NCBI GenBank assembly: GCA_019912385.1
Contig: JAIOIW010000046.1
Coordinates: 1-61,594, forward strand
DNA: 61,594 nt
DNA from: Notoacmeibacter sp.
GTDB taxonomy: Bacteria; Pseudomonadota; Alphaproteobacteria; Rhizobiales; Rhizobiaceae
Direction: 5' to 3'
In this document: positions 45,701-54,616 of the stretch, in pieces
Layout of the letters: each line of letters opens with the position of its first letter
How positions within the stretch are numbered: the stretch's first letter is position 1
Notes under the pieces: generated by a model
What the model was told of the DNA's origin: nothing
What the model saw: the letters and a program-made list of their open reading frames with translations, nothing else
Databases searched by the model: none
Program-made: the position numbers and the translations under genes

Positions 45701-46591
45701 CTATTCGGCGGCCATCTTCTTCGGCTGGACCTCGGCCATGTAGTCGTTCATCAGGTTCGTCGCGATTTCGCCGACGGTGAACGAATACGGCCCGATCTCC
45801 GACACCGGCGTCACTTCCGCGGCCGTGCCGGTCAGGAAGCACTGCTCGAACCCGGCAAGCTCTTCAGGCTGGATCACGCGTTCGACGATCTCGTAACCGC
45901 GCCGCTGCGCCAGTTCGATGACCGTGCGCCGGGTGATCCCGTCCAGGAAACAGTCGGGCGTCGGCGTATGGATGATGTCGTCCTTGACGAAAAAGATGTT
46001 GGCGCCGGTTGCCTCGGCGACCTGCCCGCGCCAGTCGAGCATCAAGGCGTCGGCATAGCCCTTGGCCTCTGCGGCATGCTTGGACAGCGTGCAGATCATG
46101 TAGAGACCGGCGGCCTTCGACTTCGACGGAGCGGTGCGCGGATCGGGACGGCGGTACTCGGCGATGTCGAGCCGGATGCCCTTGAGGCGCTGTGCCGGAT
46201 CGAAATAGTTCGGCCACTGCCAGATCGCGATCGCGGTGTTGATCTTGTTGTTCTGCGCCGACACGCCCATCATTTCCGAGCCGCGCCAGGCTATTGGGCG
46301 CACATAGGCGTCCTCAAGGCCCTGCCTGGTCAGGAGTTCGCGGCAGGCAGCGTCGATTTCCTCGACCGACCAGGGGATCTTGAAGCCGAGGATGCGCGCC
46401 GATTCGTGAAGACGCTCCGTATGTTCCGTCAGCTTGAAGATCTCGCCGCCATAGGCGCGTTCCCCTTCGAAAACGGCGCTCGCGTAGTGGAGCCCGTGGG
46501 TCAGCACGTGAATCCGGGCATCGGCCCATTCCACGAACTCGCCGTTCATCCAGATGTAGCCTTGCAACTGATCAAACGGAACAGAAGCCAT
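45701..46591 (-). CDS. ilvE: branched-chain amino acid aminotransferase
   Basis: A 296-aa fold-type IV PLP aminotransferase with the features GLHYASAVFEGERAYGGEIF, the likely PLP Lys in SKAAGLY, and the C-terminal cofactor loops EATGANIFFV and FLTGTAAEVTPVSEIG. It transfers amino groups between glutamate and the 2-oxo acids of Val, Leu and Ile. It is divergent from petP-petR, an arrangement found in many rhizobia; the shared 258-bp region holds both promoters and the inverted repeat near petP. Confidence 0.95.
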   Translation of the reverse strand: MASVPFDQLQGYIWMNGEFVEWADARIHVLTHGLHYASAVFEGERAYGGEIFKLTEHTERLHESARILGFKIPWSVEEIDAACRELLTRQGLEDAYVRPIAWRGSEMMGVSAQNNKINTAIAIWQWPNYFDPAQRLKGIRLDIAEYRRPDPRTAPSKSKAAGLYMICTLSKHAAEAKGYADALMLDWRGQVAEATGANIFFVKDDIIHTPTPDCFLDGITRRTVIELAQRRGYEIVERVIQPEELAGFEQCFLTGTAAEVTPVSEIGPYSFTVGEIATNLMNDYMAEVQPKKMAAE

Positions 46592-46780
46592 TCAAACCTC
46601 CCCGGACGAACTCGCGTCGTCCTGCATGAATATCTCCAGGGTCAGGACCCATAGATTGATACCTTCGGCCAGCGCGGTGGCGGAAGGTCCCTGCCATTGT
46701 CTTCTACACCATGGCGAGGCAAAGGAAATTTCGGAAAAACCCGATAATATGTCCTTTTTGTTCGCAAATGGCTGAGAAGC

Positions 46781-46829
46781 TTGACTATTAGTACCACCGT
46801 ACCCAATTTATGTCAATAAGACTGACATA
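46781..46829 (+). promoter_or_regulatory. petP promoter with inverted-repeat operator
   Basis: TTGACT (46781-46786) and AATTTA (46805-46810) are plausible -35 and -10 hexamers 18 bp apart. A perfect inverted repeat TATGTCA / TGACATA (46809-46815 and 46823-46829) overlaps the end of the -10 box and ends 20 bp before the petP start codon. The size and position suit a dimeric MarR-type repressor acting on its own promoter. Confidence 0.55.
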
Positions 46830-46849
46830 TCTTTGCGACCGGAGACGAG

Positions 46850-47383
46850 ATGAACGACAGTGACCTTTCTCAGGGCGAGCCGATCCGTGAAGCGCTGACC
46901 GAAAAGGACGGCGTCGATTTCGACGTTATCGAACTGCTGTTCTTCGCCTATCGCGACTTCACCTCCGATCCCGATGCGATCCTCGCGGAGATCGGTTTCG
47001 GCCGGGCGCATCATCGCGTGGTCCATTTCGTCAACCGCATGCCGGGTTTGACCGTGGCCGAGCTGCTTGATGTGCTCAAGATCACGAAGCAAAGCCTGGC
47101 GCGGGTCCTCAAGCAGTTGATCGAGACCGGTCATATCGTGCAGATTCAGGGACCGAAGGACCGGCGGCAACGCGAATTGTACCCGACCGCCCGCGGTCGC
47201 GCACTTGCGATCGCGCTGGCCATGCCACAGTCCCGCCGCATCCACCGCGCATTGGAGGAGGTGGGCCCCGGCAACCGCACGGCCGTCGAGGGTTTCCTGA
47301 AAGCCATGGTGCAACCGGAGCTCAGGGCCCAGATCGACCGCTTGCCGGCAAAGCACCGGGAGAATGCAAATGACGACGCTTGA
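46850..47383 (+). CDS. petP: MarR-family transcriptional regulator (PetP-like)
   Basis: A 177-aa winged-helix protein with the MarR core: MPGLTVAELLDVLKITKQSL as helix-turn-helix and the wing QGPKDRRQRELYPTARGRAL. It is the PetP partner of PetR, first described beside the petABC operon control genes of Rhodobacter capsulatus. Here it precedes petR with overlapping ends and divergent ilvE. The operator-like inverted repeat just upstream suggests autoregulation. Confidence 0.85.
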   Translation: MNDSDLSQGEPIREALTEKDGVDFDVIELLFFAYRDFTSDPDAILAEIGFGRAHHRVVHFVNRMPGLTVAELLDVLKITKQSLARVLKQLIETGHIVQIQGPKDRRQRELYPTARGRALAIALAMPQSRRIHRALEEVGPGNRTAVEGFLKAMVQPELRAQIDRLPAKHRENANDDA

Positions 47384-48092
47384 GCGCGCGAACCACGAAA
47401 CGGCGGCATTGAGCGACGACGCGCCGCACCTCCTTGTGATCGACGATGACACCCGCATCCGCACCCTGTTGCAGCGCTATCTGACCGGCCAGGGCATGCG
47501 CGTTACCGTTGCGGCCAACGCCGCCGAGGCCCGCCGCAAGCTGGAAGGCCTCGATTTCGACCTGCTGATCGTCGACGTGATGATGCCCGGCGAAAGCGGC
47601 GTTGAACTGACACGCGCCCTGCGCAGCCAGAAGAATGTCCCGATCCTGATGCTGACAGCGCTTTCGGAGACCGACAGCCGGATAACCGGCCTTGAAGCCG
47701 GTGCCGACGACTATCTGGCCAAGCCCTTCGACCCGCGCGAACTGGTGCTGCGCATCAACGCCATTCTGCGACGCCGCACCGCGCCGCAGGTGCCCAAGCT
47801 GGAACAGGTGGTGTTCGGTCCCTACACCTTCCAGATCGTGCGCCGCGAACTGAAGAAGAACGGAGAACCGGTGCGCCTCACCGACCGCGAGCAGGACATC
47901 CTGGCCGTTTTCGCCAATCGCGTCGGCGAGACCATCCCCCGCCACGAGCTGATCGGCGACGGAGCCGATGTCGGCGAGCGCACCATCGACGTGCAGATCA
48001 ACCGCCTGCGCCGCAAGATCGAGCGCGACCCGGCCAATCCGGTCTGGCTGCAGACCGTGCGCGGGCTCGGTTACCGGCTGAGCGTGGACTAG
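47370..48092 (+). CDS. petR: OmpR-family response regulator (PetR-like)
   Basis: A 240-aa regulator with a receiver domain (acidic LLVIDDD, phosphoacceptor Asp 69 in LLIVDVMMPGESG, Lys in DYLAKPFDPREL) and a C-terminal OmpR/PhoB winged helix (TIDVQINRLRRKIERDPANP). GGGAG lies 7 nt before ATG 47370; ATG 47364 is too close to it. The start overlaps petP. The TAG stop is formed by the CTAG end of an adjacent 170-bp repeat. In relatives a histidine kinase gene follows directly; here the likely partner is 3.8 kb further on. Confidence 0.92.
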   Translation: MTTLERANHETAALSDDAPHLLVIDDDTRIRTLLQRYLTGQGMRVTVAANAAEARRKLEGLDFDLLIVDVMMPGESGVELTRALRSQKNVPILMLTALSETDSRITGLEAGADDYLAKPFDPRELVLRINAILRRRTAPQVPKLEQVVFGPYTFQIVRRELKKNGEPVRLTDREQDILAVFANRVGETIPRHELIGDGADVGERTIDVQINRLRRKIERDPANPVWLQTVRGLGYRLSVD

Positions 48093-48258
48093 TGGTTCGT
48101 TTCCAACATTTGCATCCCGATTGTATCGGCCGCGAGGGAAAATGATGGAAACAAGGAAACCACGCGCAAGCTTATGATTCTAGTGGAACTTTCAAATTTG
48201 ACATTCGATTTCGAGGTCGACATCGAGCGGGTATCGAATGTCAAATTCGTTCTACTTG
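48089..48258. repeat. 170-bp repeat, left copy of an inverted pair
   Basis: This sequence is nearly identical to the reverse complement of 49436-49605, with roughly 15-20 differences and no length change. It has two palindromic parts. The outer part (CTAGTGGTTCGTTTCC ... GGAAACCAC) and the inner part (GTGGAACTTTCAAATTTGAC ... TGTCAAATTCGTTCTAC) each fold on themselves. The left end forms the petR stop codon. No ORF is present. It could be two adjacent MITE-like elements or one composite. Confidence 0.82.
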
Positions 48259-48515
48259 GATCGATCGGCATTCAGCTTTTGCCGAGCCACGGCTGGCGCG
48301 TATCGTCACGAGTTTCGTTGGAATTGCTCGCGTCGGGTTCCGCGATCCCTCCGCCGGGAATGCCTGCCCGTCGCGACGATGTTCAAGATGCGGCCGGAAA
48401 AATACCGGAAGCGAGCCATTGAATTCGCGCCGGCACGCAAACACATCTTGCCCAGCATCGGCTGCCTCGTGCTATTCGGCGGCCTTCTCTCCAATTCTCG
48501 CGATGGTGCGGTTCA
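48259..48515. other. 257-bp leader of the exchanger gene, no gene seen
   Basis: Lies between the left repeat and the exchanger start codon. No ORF with a start signal is present on either strand. It presumably carries the exchanger promoter. Confidence 0.45.
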
Positions 48516-49439
48516 ATGCTCACTGAAGTCGGGTTGCTCGTTGTGGGCATCGTTTTGTTGTTTGCGGGCGGGGAGGCCCTTGTGCGCGGAGCGGTTTCCC
48601 TTGCCAACCGCCTCGGACTGCCGCCGCTCGTGATCGGCCTGACGGTTGTCGGCTTCGGCACGTCGACGCCCGAACTCATGGTCTCGCTCCAGGCCGCGCT
48701 CGCTGGATTGCCAGACATCGCCGTCGGCAATGTCGTCGGCTCCAACACGGCAAACATCCTCCTGATCCTTGGGGTTTCCGCCCTGATCGCACCGGTCGCG
48801 GTGCGGATCGCCGGCATATCCCGGGACATCACGGTCATGGTTGCGGTGGCCGTGGTCATGCTCGCCCTGGGCCTGATTGCCGACATCGGCCGCATGACCG
48901 GCGCTGCGATGGTCTTTGTCCTCGTGGTTTACATCGCCTATGCCACCTTGACCGCGCGCCGCGAAATCGATCCAGACCCGGAATTGCTTGTCAGAATACC
49001 GCTCTGGCAGGAGGCGCTTGCCGTGATCGGGGGGCTGGCCGCGCTCATGGGCGGCGCCCACTTCCTCGTCGACGGCGCGACCGCCATCGCGCGCTCGCTC
49101 GGCGTTTCGGAAGCCGTGATCGGCCTGACGGTCGTTGCCGTCGGCACCAGCCTGCCGGAACTCGCTACCTCCGTCGTCGCGGCATTCCGCAGACACAGCG
49201 AAGTCGCCATCGGCAATGTCGTCGGATCCAACATCTTCAATATTCTGGGCATCCTCGGCGTAACGGCGGCCGTGCACCCGGTTTCGATCGCACCCGAAAT
49301 GACCCGCTTCGACATCCCTGTCATGCTGGCGGTTTCAGTGGTGGCGGCAATCGTCATTCTGAAGATCGGCAGGATCGGCCGACTGGTCGGTGGTTTGTTC
49401 CTGGCAGGCTATGCGGCTTACGTGTTTGTCCTCTTCTAG
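48516..49439 (+). CDS. calcium/sodium antiporter (CaCA family, YrbG-like)
   Basis: A 307-aa membrane protein with about ten hydrophobic helices and the two inverted alpha repeats of the Ca2+/cation antiporter family: GFGTSTPELMVSLQAAL with GNVVGSNTANILLILG, and VAVGTSLPELATSVVAAFR with GNVVGSNIFNILGILG. It exchanges Na+ (or K+) for Ca2+ across the inner membrane. The gene sits exactly between the two 170-bp inverted repeats, and its TAG stop comes from the CTAG of the right copy. Confidence 0.9.
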   Translation: MLTEVGLLVVGIVLLFAGGEALVRGAVSLANRLGLPPLVIGLTVVGFGTSTPELMVSLQAALAGLPDIAVGNVVGSNTANILLILGVSALIAPVAVRIAGISRDITVMVAVAVVMLALGLIADIGRMTGAAMVFVLVVYIAYATLTARREIDPDPELLVRIPLWQEALAVIGGLAALMGGAHFLVDGATAIARSLGVSEAVIGLTVVAVGTSLPELATSVVAAFRRHSEVAIGNVVGSNIFNILGILGVTAAVHPVSIAPEMTRFDIPVMLAVSVVAAIVILKIGRIGRLVGGLFLAGYAAYVFVLF

Positions 49440-49605
49440 TGGAACGAATTTGACATTCGATACCCGCTCGACGTCGACCTCGAAATCGAATGTCAAATTT
49501 GAAAGTTCCACTAGATTCATGAACTTGCTGGTGGCTTCCTTGCTTCCAACATTTGCCCTCGCGGCCGATGCAAACGGGATGCAAATGTTGGAAACGAACC
49601 ACTAG
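49436..49605. repeat. 170-bp repeat, right copy of an inverted pair
   Basis: Reverse-complement counterpart of 48089-48258, of the same length. Its inner palindromic part reads CTAGTGGAACGAATTTGACA outward from the exchanger, and its outer end finishes CCACTAG at 49605. The inner arms pair better here (both ends GTGGAAC/GTTCCAC intact) than in the left copy, which has CTAC at the matching place, so the left copy has decayed slightly more at that end. Confidence 0.82.
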
Positions 49606-49918
49606 CGGCCAATGCGAACATTCGCCGCACTTGGGTCCGCCTGCCGTTATCCGTCCGTTAATCCGCCCTGCCTACTTTCGTGACCGAAACAGGCGGGGTC
49701 CGTGCGGATCATCACCTGATGCGCGCCGGTACTCGTTGTCGCCGCGCGGTTCGGGGCATTGGGAATTGTTTGGGACCGGTTCCGGGGGCTGCCTTGCCTT
49801 GTGCGGCTGCCCGGAGCGATGTCCTCGCCAGACCTTCCATCCACCCCTTGATCGCGTCCGACCGACAGCCGGCAAAACAGGCGCAAGGATGCGCGTGCGG
49901 AGATCGGAGGTGACCCAT
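49606..49918. other. 313-bp leader of the chemoreceptor gene, no gene seen
   Basis: No ORF with a start signal is seen on either strand. It is GC-rich and probably contains the chemoreceptor promoter; a GGAGGTGA ribosome-binding site is at 49906-49913. Confidence 0.45.
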
Positions 49919-51814
49919 ATGAAAGGCATGACCGGCAAATCGGGGCGAGGCGGGGGAAATCCGGCTTCCCGGCTGGCAGATCGCGCATGGGGCCGGCTCG
50001 GCATCGGAATGCGGCTCTTCCTACTCGTAGGCGTTGCGCTCTCGATCATGACGGTCGGCACGCTGTTCAGCCTGGTGATGGAGCAATACAAGGTCACGAA
50101 CGAGCGCAAGGCGATGCTGGCCGCAATGAACGACGGCGCGCTCGCCATCTTTGCCGAGTACCACAAGAAGGAGACCCAGGGCGCGCTCAGCCGCGATGAG
50201 GCGCAGGCCCGCTCCATCGAGGCGATCCGCGCCATGCGTTACCGCCAGGACGGCTATCTCTGGATCAACGACATGGATGCGCGCATCGTCATGCATCCCA
50301 TCAGGCCGGAACTGGACGGAACGGACCAGACCGGCATGAAGGATCCGACAGGCAAGCAGCTGTTCGTCGAATTCGTCAAGGTCGTCCGGGCGCAGGGCAA
50401 GGGTTTCGTCAACTACTATTGGCCGAAGCCGGGCTTCGACGAGCCGGTGAAGAAATACTCCCATGTCGCCGGTTTCGCCCCCTGGGGATGGGTCGTGGGA
50501 ACGGGCATCTATGCCGACGATATCGGGACCATGTTCTGGGACAATGCGATGGTGCTGGGCGGCTCGCTGGTCTTCGCCGTCCTGTTCATGTCCGCGGCCG
50601 CCTACGTGGTGATGCGCAGCATCGTTCCGCACGTCACCGCGCTGACCTCGGTCATGGCGCGACTGGCCGCCGGCGAGAATGCGATCGAGGTTCCTGCGGT
50701 CAACCGCAAGGACGAGATCGGCGAGATGGCCCGGGCCGTGCTGGTGTTCAGGCAGGCGGCGGTCGAGAAATTGCAGGTCGAGAGCGAAGCGGCCGAAAGC
50801 CTGGCCGCCGTGGAGGCCGAGCGGGCACGCAATGGGGCTGAAAAGGCCCGTGAGGCCGAAGAAGACCACATCGCCATCGACAACCTCGCAACCGGTCTCG
50901 CCGCTCTCGCCGATGGCGACCTGACCTACCGCATCGATGTCTGCTTTGCGCCCAAGACACAGAAGCTGAAGGACGACTTCAACCGCACCGCCGACCAGCT
51001 GCAGGACGCGATGGTCGCGATCACGAACGCCATCGAGGGCATGCGTGGCGGCGCAGGCGAGATCACCCAGGCGGCCGACGACCTGTCACGGCGCACCGAG
51101 CAGCAGGCGGCAAGCCTGGCACAGACCGCGGCGGCCCTCGACCAGATCACCGCCGCCGTCAAGACCACCGCCGGCAACGCCGTCCAGGCTTCCGGCGCGA
51201 CCGAACAGGCCCGCAGCAATGCGAAGAATTCCGGCGAGGTGGTCAGCGAGGCGATTTCCGCCATGGCCGAAATCGAGAAATCGTCGCGCCAGATCGGTCA
51301 GATCATCGGCGTGATCGACGAGATCGCGTTCCAGACCAATCTCCTGGCGCTCAATGCGGGCGTCGAGGCGGCGCGCGCAGGCGAAGCCGGCAAGGGTTTT
51401 GCGGTCGTCGCCCAGGAGGTCCGCGAACTCGCCCAGCGCTCGGCGGCCGCCGCCAAGGAAATCAAGGCGCTGATCTCGACCTCTGGCCAGCAGGTCGGGC
51501 ACGGTGTCGAACTCGTCGGCCAGGCCGGGCAATCGCTGGAAAAGATCGTGGCTCAGGTGGCCGAGATCTCCGGCCTGATGAGCGAGATCGCCGGCTCCGC
51601 CCGCGAACAGTCGAACGGGCTCGGCGAAGTCAACATCGCGGTCAACGAGATGGACCAGGTGACCCAGCAGAACGCCGCGATGGTCGAGCAGTCGACGGCC
51701 GCCAGCCGTTCGCTGGCCCAGAAGGCCGAAGAACTCCGTCATCTGGTCGGCCGCTTCCGCCTGCTCGCGGCCCGGCCGCAACGCAAGGCGGCCGCGACTG
51801 CTGTTGCGGCATAA
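49919..51814 (+). CDS. methyl-accepting chemotaxis protein with sCache-type sensor
   Basis: A 631-aa chemoreceptor. TM1 is at about residues 31-52. The periplasmic part (about 53-195) is a single-Cache domain ([52 protein letters not shown]) known to bind small carboxylates in relatives. TM2 is followed by HAMP segments, and the signalling domain has the hairpin [20 protein letters not shown]. There is no C-terminal CheR-binding pentapeptide. The start follows GGAGGTGA. No other che gene is nearby, so it is an orphan receptor. Confidence 0.92.
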   Translation: MKGMTGKSGRGGGNPASRLADRAWGRLGIGMRLFLLVGVALSIMTVGTLFSLVMEQYKVTNERKAMLAAMNDGALAIFAEYHKKETQGALSRDEAQARSIEAIRAMRYRQDGYLWINDMDARIVMHPIRPELDGTDQTGMKDPTGKQLFVEFVKVVRAQGKGFVNYYWPKPGFDEPVKKYSHVAGFAPWGWVVGTGIYADDIGTMFWDNAMVLGGSLVFAVLFMSAAAYVVMRSIVPHVTALTSVMARLAAGENAIEVPAVNRKDEIGEMARAVLVFRQAAVEKLQVESEAAESLAAVEAERARNGAEKAREAEEDHIAIDNLATGLAALADGDLTYRIDVCFAPKTQKLKDDFNRTADQLQDAMVAITNAIEGMRGGAGEITQAADDLSRRTEQQAASLAQTAAALDQITAAVKTTAGNAVQASGATEQARSNAKNSGEVVSEAISAMAEIEKSSRQIGQIIGVIDEIAFQTNLLALNAGVEAARAGEAGKGFAVVAQEVRELAQRSAAAAKEIKALISTSGQQVGHGVELVGQAGQSLEKIVAQVAEISGLMSEIAGSAREQSNGLGEVNIAVNEMDQVTQQNAAMVEQSTAASRSLAQKAEELRHLVGRFRLLAARPQRKAAATAVAA

Positions 51815-51944
51815 CCGCCGCGACGGGAGGACGCCGGCACAAAAGCGGCGCTTGCCCGGCGGGCTGCACATCTTCCCGCCATGTGCTATTCGTGCCCGCG
51901 AACGCCTGCCCTATATAGGGGGCGGGTGAAAACGGGCGAAGTCG

Positions 51945-53357
51945 ATGATGGACGAAACCACCGGCAACAGCAGGAAGCGGCAGGCTGTCGATCGCCTCGC
52001 CGCGCTTGCCGCGGTGGCGCGTGAACGCTGGCGGCGGTTCTGGCGGCTCGCCTCGCGCTATATGCCAAAGCGGCTCTACGCGCGCTCGCTGATCATCGTC
52101 ATCGCACCGATGATCCTGCTTCAGTCGGTCATCGCCTTCGTGTTCATGGAGCGCCACTGGCAGACGGTGACGCAGCGCCTGTCGATGGCGGTGGTGCGCG
52201 ACATCTCCGCCATCATCGACCTGGTCGAGACGTACCCGCCCGGTAACAACTACGCCGAGGTCATCCGCATCGCCCAGGAGCGCCTGTCGCTGAAGGCCGA
52301 CATCCTGCCGCCCGATCCGCTGCCGCCACCCGGGCCAAAACCGTTTTTCTCGATCCTCGACACCACGTTGTCCAGCGAGATCACCGCCCAGATCAACCGC
52401 CCGTTTTGGATCGACACGGTCGGCAACTCAAACGTCGTGGAAATCCGTGTCCAGCTCGAGGGCAAGGTGCTACGCGTCTTTGCCCGCCGCTCCCAGGCCT
52501 ACGCGTCCAACACCCACATCTTCCTGCTGTGGATGGTGGGCACTTCGCTGGTGCTGCTCATCATCGCCATCCTGTTCCTGCGCAACCAGATCCGCCCGAT
52601 CCAGCAGCTCGCCGAAGCCGCCGAGAGTTTCGGCAAGGGCAGGCCGACGCCGGCCGATTTCCGCCCGCGCGGCGCCGAGGAGGTGCGGCGCGCCGGCGCG
52701 GCCTTCCTACTGATGCGCGAGCGCATCGAACGTCAGATCGAGCAGCGCACCGCCATGCTCGCAGGCGTCAGCCACGATCTGCGCACCATCCTCACCCGCT
52801 TCAAGCTGCAACTCGCCCTGATCGGCTCCAGATCGGACGTCGATGCGATGGAGCGCGACATCGACGACATGCAGTCCATGCTCGAGGGCTACCTTGCCTT
52901 CGCGCGCAGCGAGGCCGCCGAGGATACCGGCCCGTTCAACCTGGAAGACATGGTTGCCAAGCTGAAGGAGGAAGCGGATCTGCGCGGGATCGAACTCGAC
53001 ATCTCCGTCGGCGGCAATCCAGACGTCACGGTCCGCCCTACCGCGTTTGCGCGGCTGGTATCAAACCTCGTCGGCAACGCATTCCGCTACGCCGGGCGCG
53101 TCAGCGTCCGCATCACACATGCGCAACGCTCCATAACCATTGTCATCGACGACGACGGGCCGGGCATTCCCGCAGACAAGCGCGAGGAGGTGTTCAAGCC
53201 CTTCTACCGGCTCGACGAGGCGCGCAACCAGGATGCAGGCGGCACCGGGCTCGGCCTTTCGATCGCACGCGACATCGCGCGCAGCCATGGCGGAGATATC
53301 AGGCTCGAGGGCTCGCCGCTCGGCGGCCTGCGCGCCATCGTCCGCTTGCCCGCGTGA
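51945..53357 (+). CDS. sensor histidine kinase, likely partner of PetR
   Basis: A 470-aa EnvZ-like kinase. TM1 (about residues 45-65), a periplasmic part of about 120 residues with a Pro-rich piece, TM2 (about 184-205), HAMP, the phosphoacceptor His in AGVSHDLRTILTRFKLQL (about 275), the N box SNLVGNAFRYAG, G1 DDDGPGIPADKREE, the F box FKPFYRLDEA and G2 GGTGLGLSIARD. In rhizobia a kinase of this type directly follows petR, so partnership is inferred across the interrupting exchanger and chemoreceptor genes. ATG 51945 or 51948. Confidence 0.9.
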   Translation: MMDETTGNSRKRQAVDRLAALAAVARERWRRFWRLASRYMPKRLYARSLIIVIAPMILLQSVIAFVFMERHWQTVTQRLSMAVVRDISAIIDLVETYPPGNNYAEVIRIAQERLSLKADILPPDPLPPPGPKPFFSILDTTLSSEITAQINRPFWIDTVGNSNVVEIRVQLEGKVLRVFARRSQAYASNTHIFLLWMVGTSLVLLIIAILFLRNQIRPIQQLAEAAESFGKGRPTPADFRPRGAEEVRRAGAAFLLMRERIERQIEQRTAMLAGVSHDLRTILTRFKLQLALIGSRSDVDAMERDIDDMQSMLEGYLAFARSEAAEDTGPFNLEDMVAKLKEEADLRGIELDISVGGNPDVTVRPTAFARLVSNLVGNAFRYAGRVSVRITHAQRSITIVIDDDGPGIPADKREEVFKPFYRLDEARNQDAGGTGLGLSIARDIARSHGGDIRLEGSPLGGLRAIVRLPA

Positions 53358-53429
53358 CCGGGGGAATTCCCGGCTACAGCGCCATGCGTCCTTTGGGATG
53401 CACAAGGGACGCTGCAAGTCATCGAATCC

Positions 53430-53477
53430 GCGCATCGTGCTTTCCGAAGACCGGTTCCGGTTTTCGGGCGGATGCGC
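53430..53477. repeat. REP-like palindrome, family A copy 2
   Basis: GCGCATC (53430-53436) pairs with GATGCGC (53471-53477); CCGAAGACC pairs with GGTTTTCGG inside, with one mismatch. In the forward direction it matches the reverse complement of the copy at 30637-30684. Its right end is the first base of the reverse-strand stop triplet of csaA, so it may also end transcripts from either side. Confidence 0.8.
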
Positions 53478-53830
53478 TAGAACAGCGCCCCGCCGTCCGG
53501 CACGCGCTTGTCGATTGCGGCCAGCACCACTTCGCCCTTGGTGTCGGGGAAACCGAGCGTCAGCACCTCCGACATGAACTTGCCGATCTGGCGCGGCGCA
53601 AAATTGACGACCGCCATCACCTGGCGCCCGACAAGCTCGTCGACCGAATAATGCGCGGTGATCTGCGCCGAGGACTTCTTGACGCCGATATCGGCTCCGA
53701 AGTCGACCCACAGCTTGATCGCCGGCTTGCGTGCCTCGGGAAAAGGCTCCGCCTTGACCACGGTCCCCGCGCGGATGTCGACCCGCGCAAAATCGTCGAA
53801 TCCGATTTCCGGCTTAACGGGCACGTTCAC
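53477..53830 (-). CDS. csaA: tRNA-binding domain protein, CsaA-like
   Basis: A 117-aa protein with a single OB-fold tRNA-binding domain: FARVDIRAGTVVKAEPFPEA, KLWVDFGADIGVKKSSAQIT, and VNFAPRQIGKFMSEVLTLGF. CsaA proteins have export-related chaperone activity and bind tRNA. The start is GTG 53830, overlapping the stop of the upstream ybjN-like gene (GTGA), which implies coupling; a second GTG is at 53824. The TAG/CTA end coincides with the palindromic repeat. Confidence 0.85.
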   Translation of the reverse strand: MNVPVKPEIGFDDFARVDIRAGTVVKAEPFPEARKPAIKLWVDFGADIGVKKSSAQITAHYSVDELVGRQVMAVVNFAPRQIGKFMSEVLTLGFPDTKGEVVLAAIDKRVPDGGALF

Positions 53831-54327
53831 GCCGTTCCGAAAGTTTCGAAAATCGCGCTGCGCATCGCCTCTTCCGCGCCCATGCCGGCCCATACGACGA
53901 ACTGGAACGCCTGGAAGTAGACCTCGCATGATTCGAGCGACGAATTGAGCATCGTTTCCACCTGCAGCGCGGTCGGCTCCAGTCCGCCGGCCAGGATCAG
54001 CGTCTGGCGGAACATGATCGCGCCTTCCTTGCTCCACAGGTCGAAATGGCCGAACAGCAGTTGCTCGTTGACTACCGAAAGAAGGCGCGTCACCTCGCCG
54101 ACGCGGGCTTCCGGCACCTTGAGGTCGAAAGCGCACGCCACATGGAGGGCTTCGAAATCCTCCATCCACGAGAACGAAACGTGGTAGTCGGTCCAGGCGC
54201 CCGCAACCGAGATCGCGATCTCGTCATCCACACAACGCTCGAACGCCCAGTCCTGCGTCACCGCCACCTGCTCGATGACATCGACCGGGTTGCTGTCGCG
54301 AAATTCCTGCATTTCCATCAGGCTCAT
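53827..54327 (-). CDS. YbjN domain-containing protein
   Basis: A 166-aa protein with the YbjN fold, related to secretion chaperones: AWTDYHVSFSWMEDFEALHV, EARVGEVTRLLSVVNEQLLF, GHFDLWSKEGAIMFRQTL. In rhizobia it lies beside csaA. In enterobacteria YbjN affects motility and stress; here the role is unknown. ATG 54327 follows GAGGGA; the frame is open further, but those residues are not family-like. Coupled by overlap to csaA. Confidence 0.82.
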   Translation of the reverse strand: MSLMEMQEFRDSNPVDVIEQVAVTQDWAFERCVDDEIAISVAGAWTDYHVSFSWMEDFEALHVACAFDLKVPEARVGEVTRLLSVVNEQLLFGHFDLWSKEGAIMFRQTLILAGGLEPTALQVETMLNSSLESCEVYFQAFQFVVWAGMGAEEAMRSAIFETFGTA

Positions 54328-54372
54328 AGTAATCCCTCGAAGGCGACCGCCGCCGGTTCCGCCGCTGTTACG

Positions 54373-54462
54373 CCTGAATACACTGTGAAACTCGGCAAAT
54401 GCCCACCCGGGCACACCGTCCGCATGTCGGCTTGCGAATCATGCTTGAGAATCAGTGTATTG
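54373..54462. repeat. short inverted repeat in intergenic DNA
   Basis: AATACACTG near 54373 and CAGTGTATT near 54454 are perfect 9-bp inverted arms about 70 bp apart, with an inner GCCC..GGGC hairpin. The surrounding 290 bp between ybjN and ubiK contains no gene. This could be a small element end pair or an RNA stem. Confidence 0.35.
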
Positions 54463-54616
54463 AAGCTGACTCGCGTGGCCAGCCCTTTTTCGCTTCGCAA
54501 CCAAGAACGATGTGGATGGCGCTTGAATCAACGCCTCACCGGCCAAGCATAAGCGATTCCGAACCAACGGTTTTCCGCCGGGTAGCGGCTGTGAATAAAA
54601 TTCCGCGGAAAAGCGG

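Noticed and set aside
48241-48444. Minus-strand ORF across the left 170-bp repeat and exchanger leader
   Set aside because: It starts without a ribosome-binding site and runs through the repeat palindrome; the composition is not protein-like.
54328-54616. Possible tRNA or small RNA gene in the ybjN-ubiK gap
   Set aside because: No acceptor stem, TΨC motif or cloverleaf could be built; only a weak 9-bp inverted pair is visible, which is listed separately.
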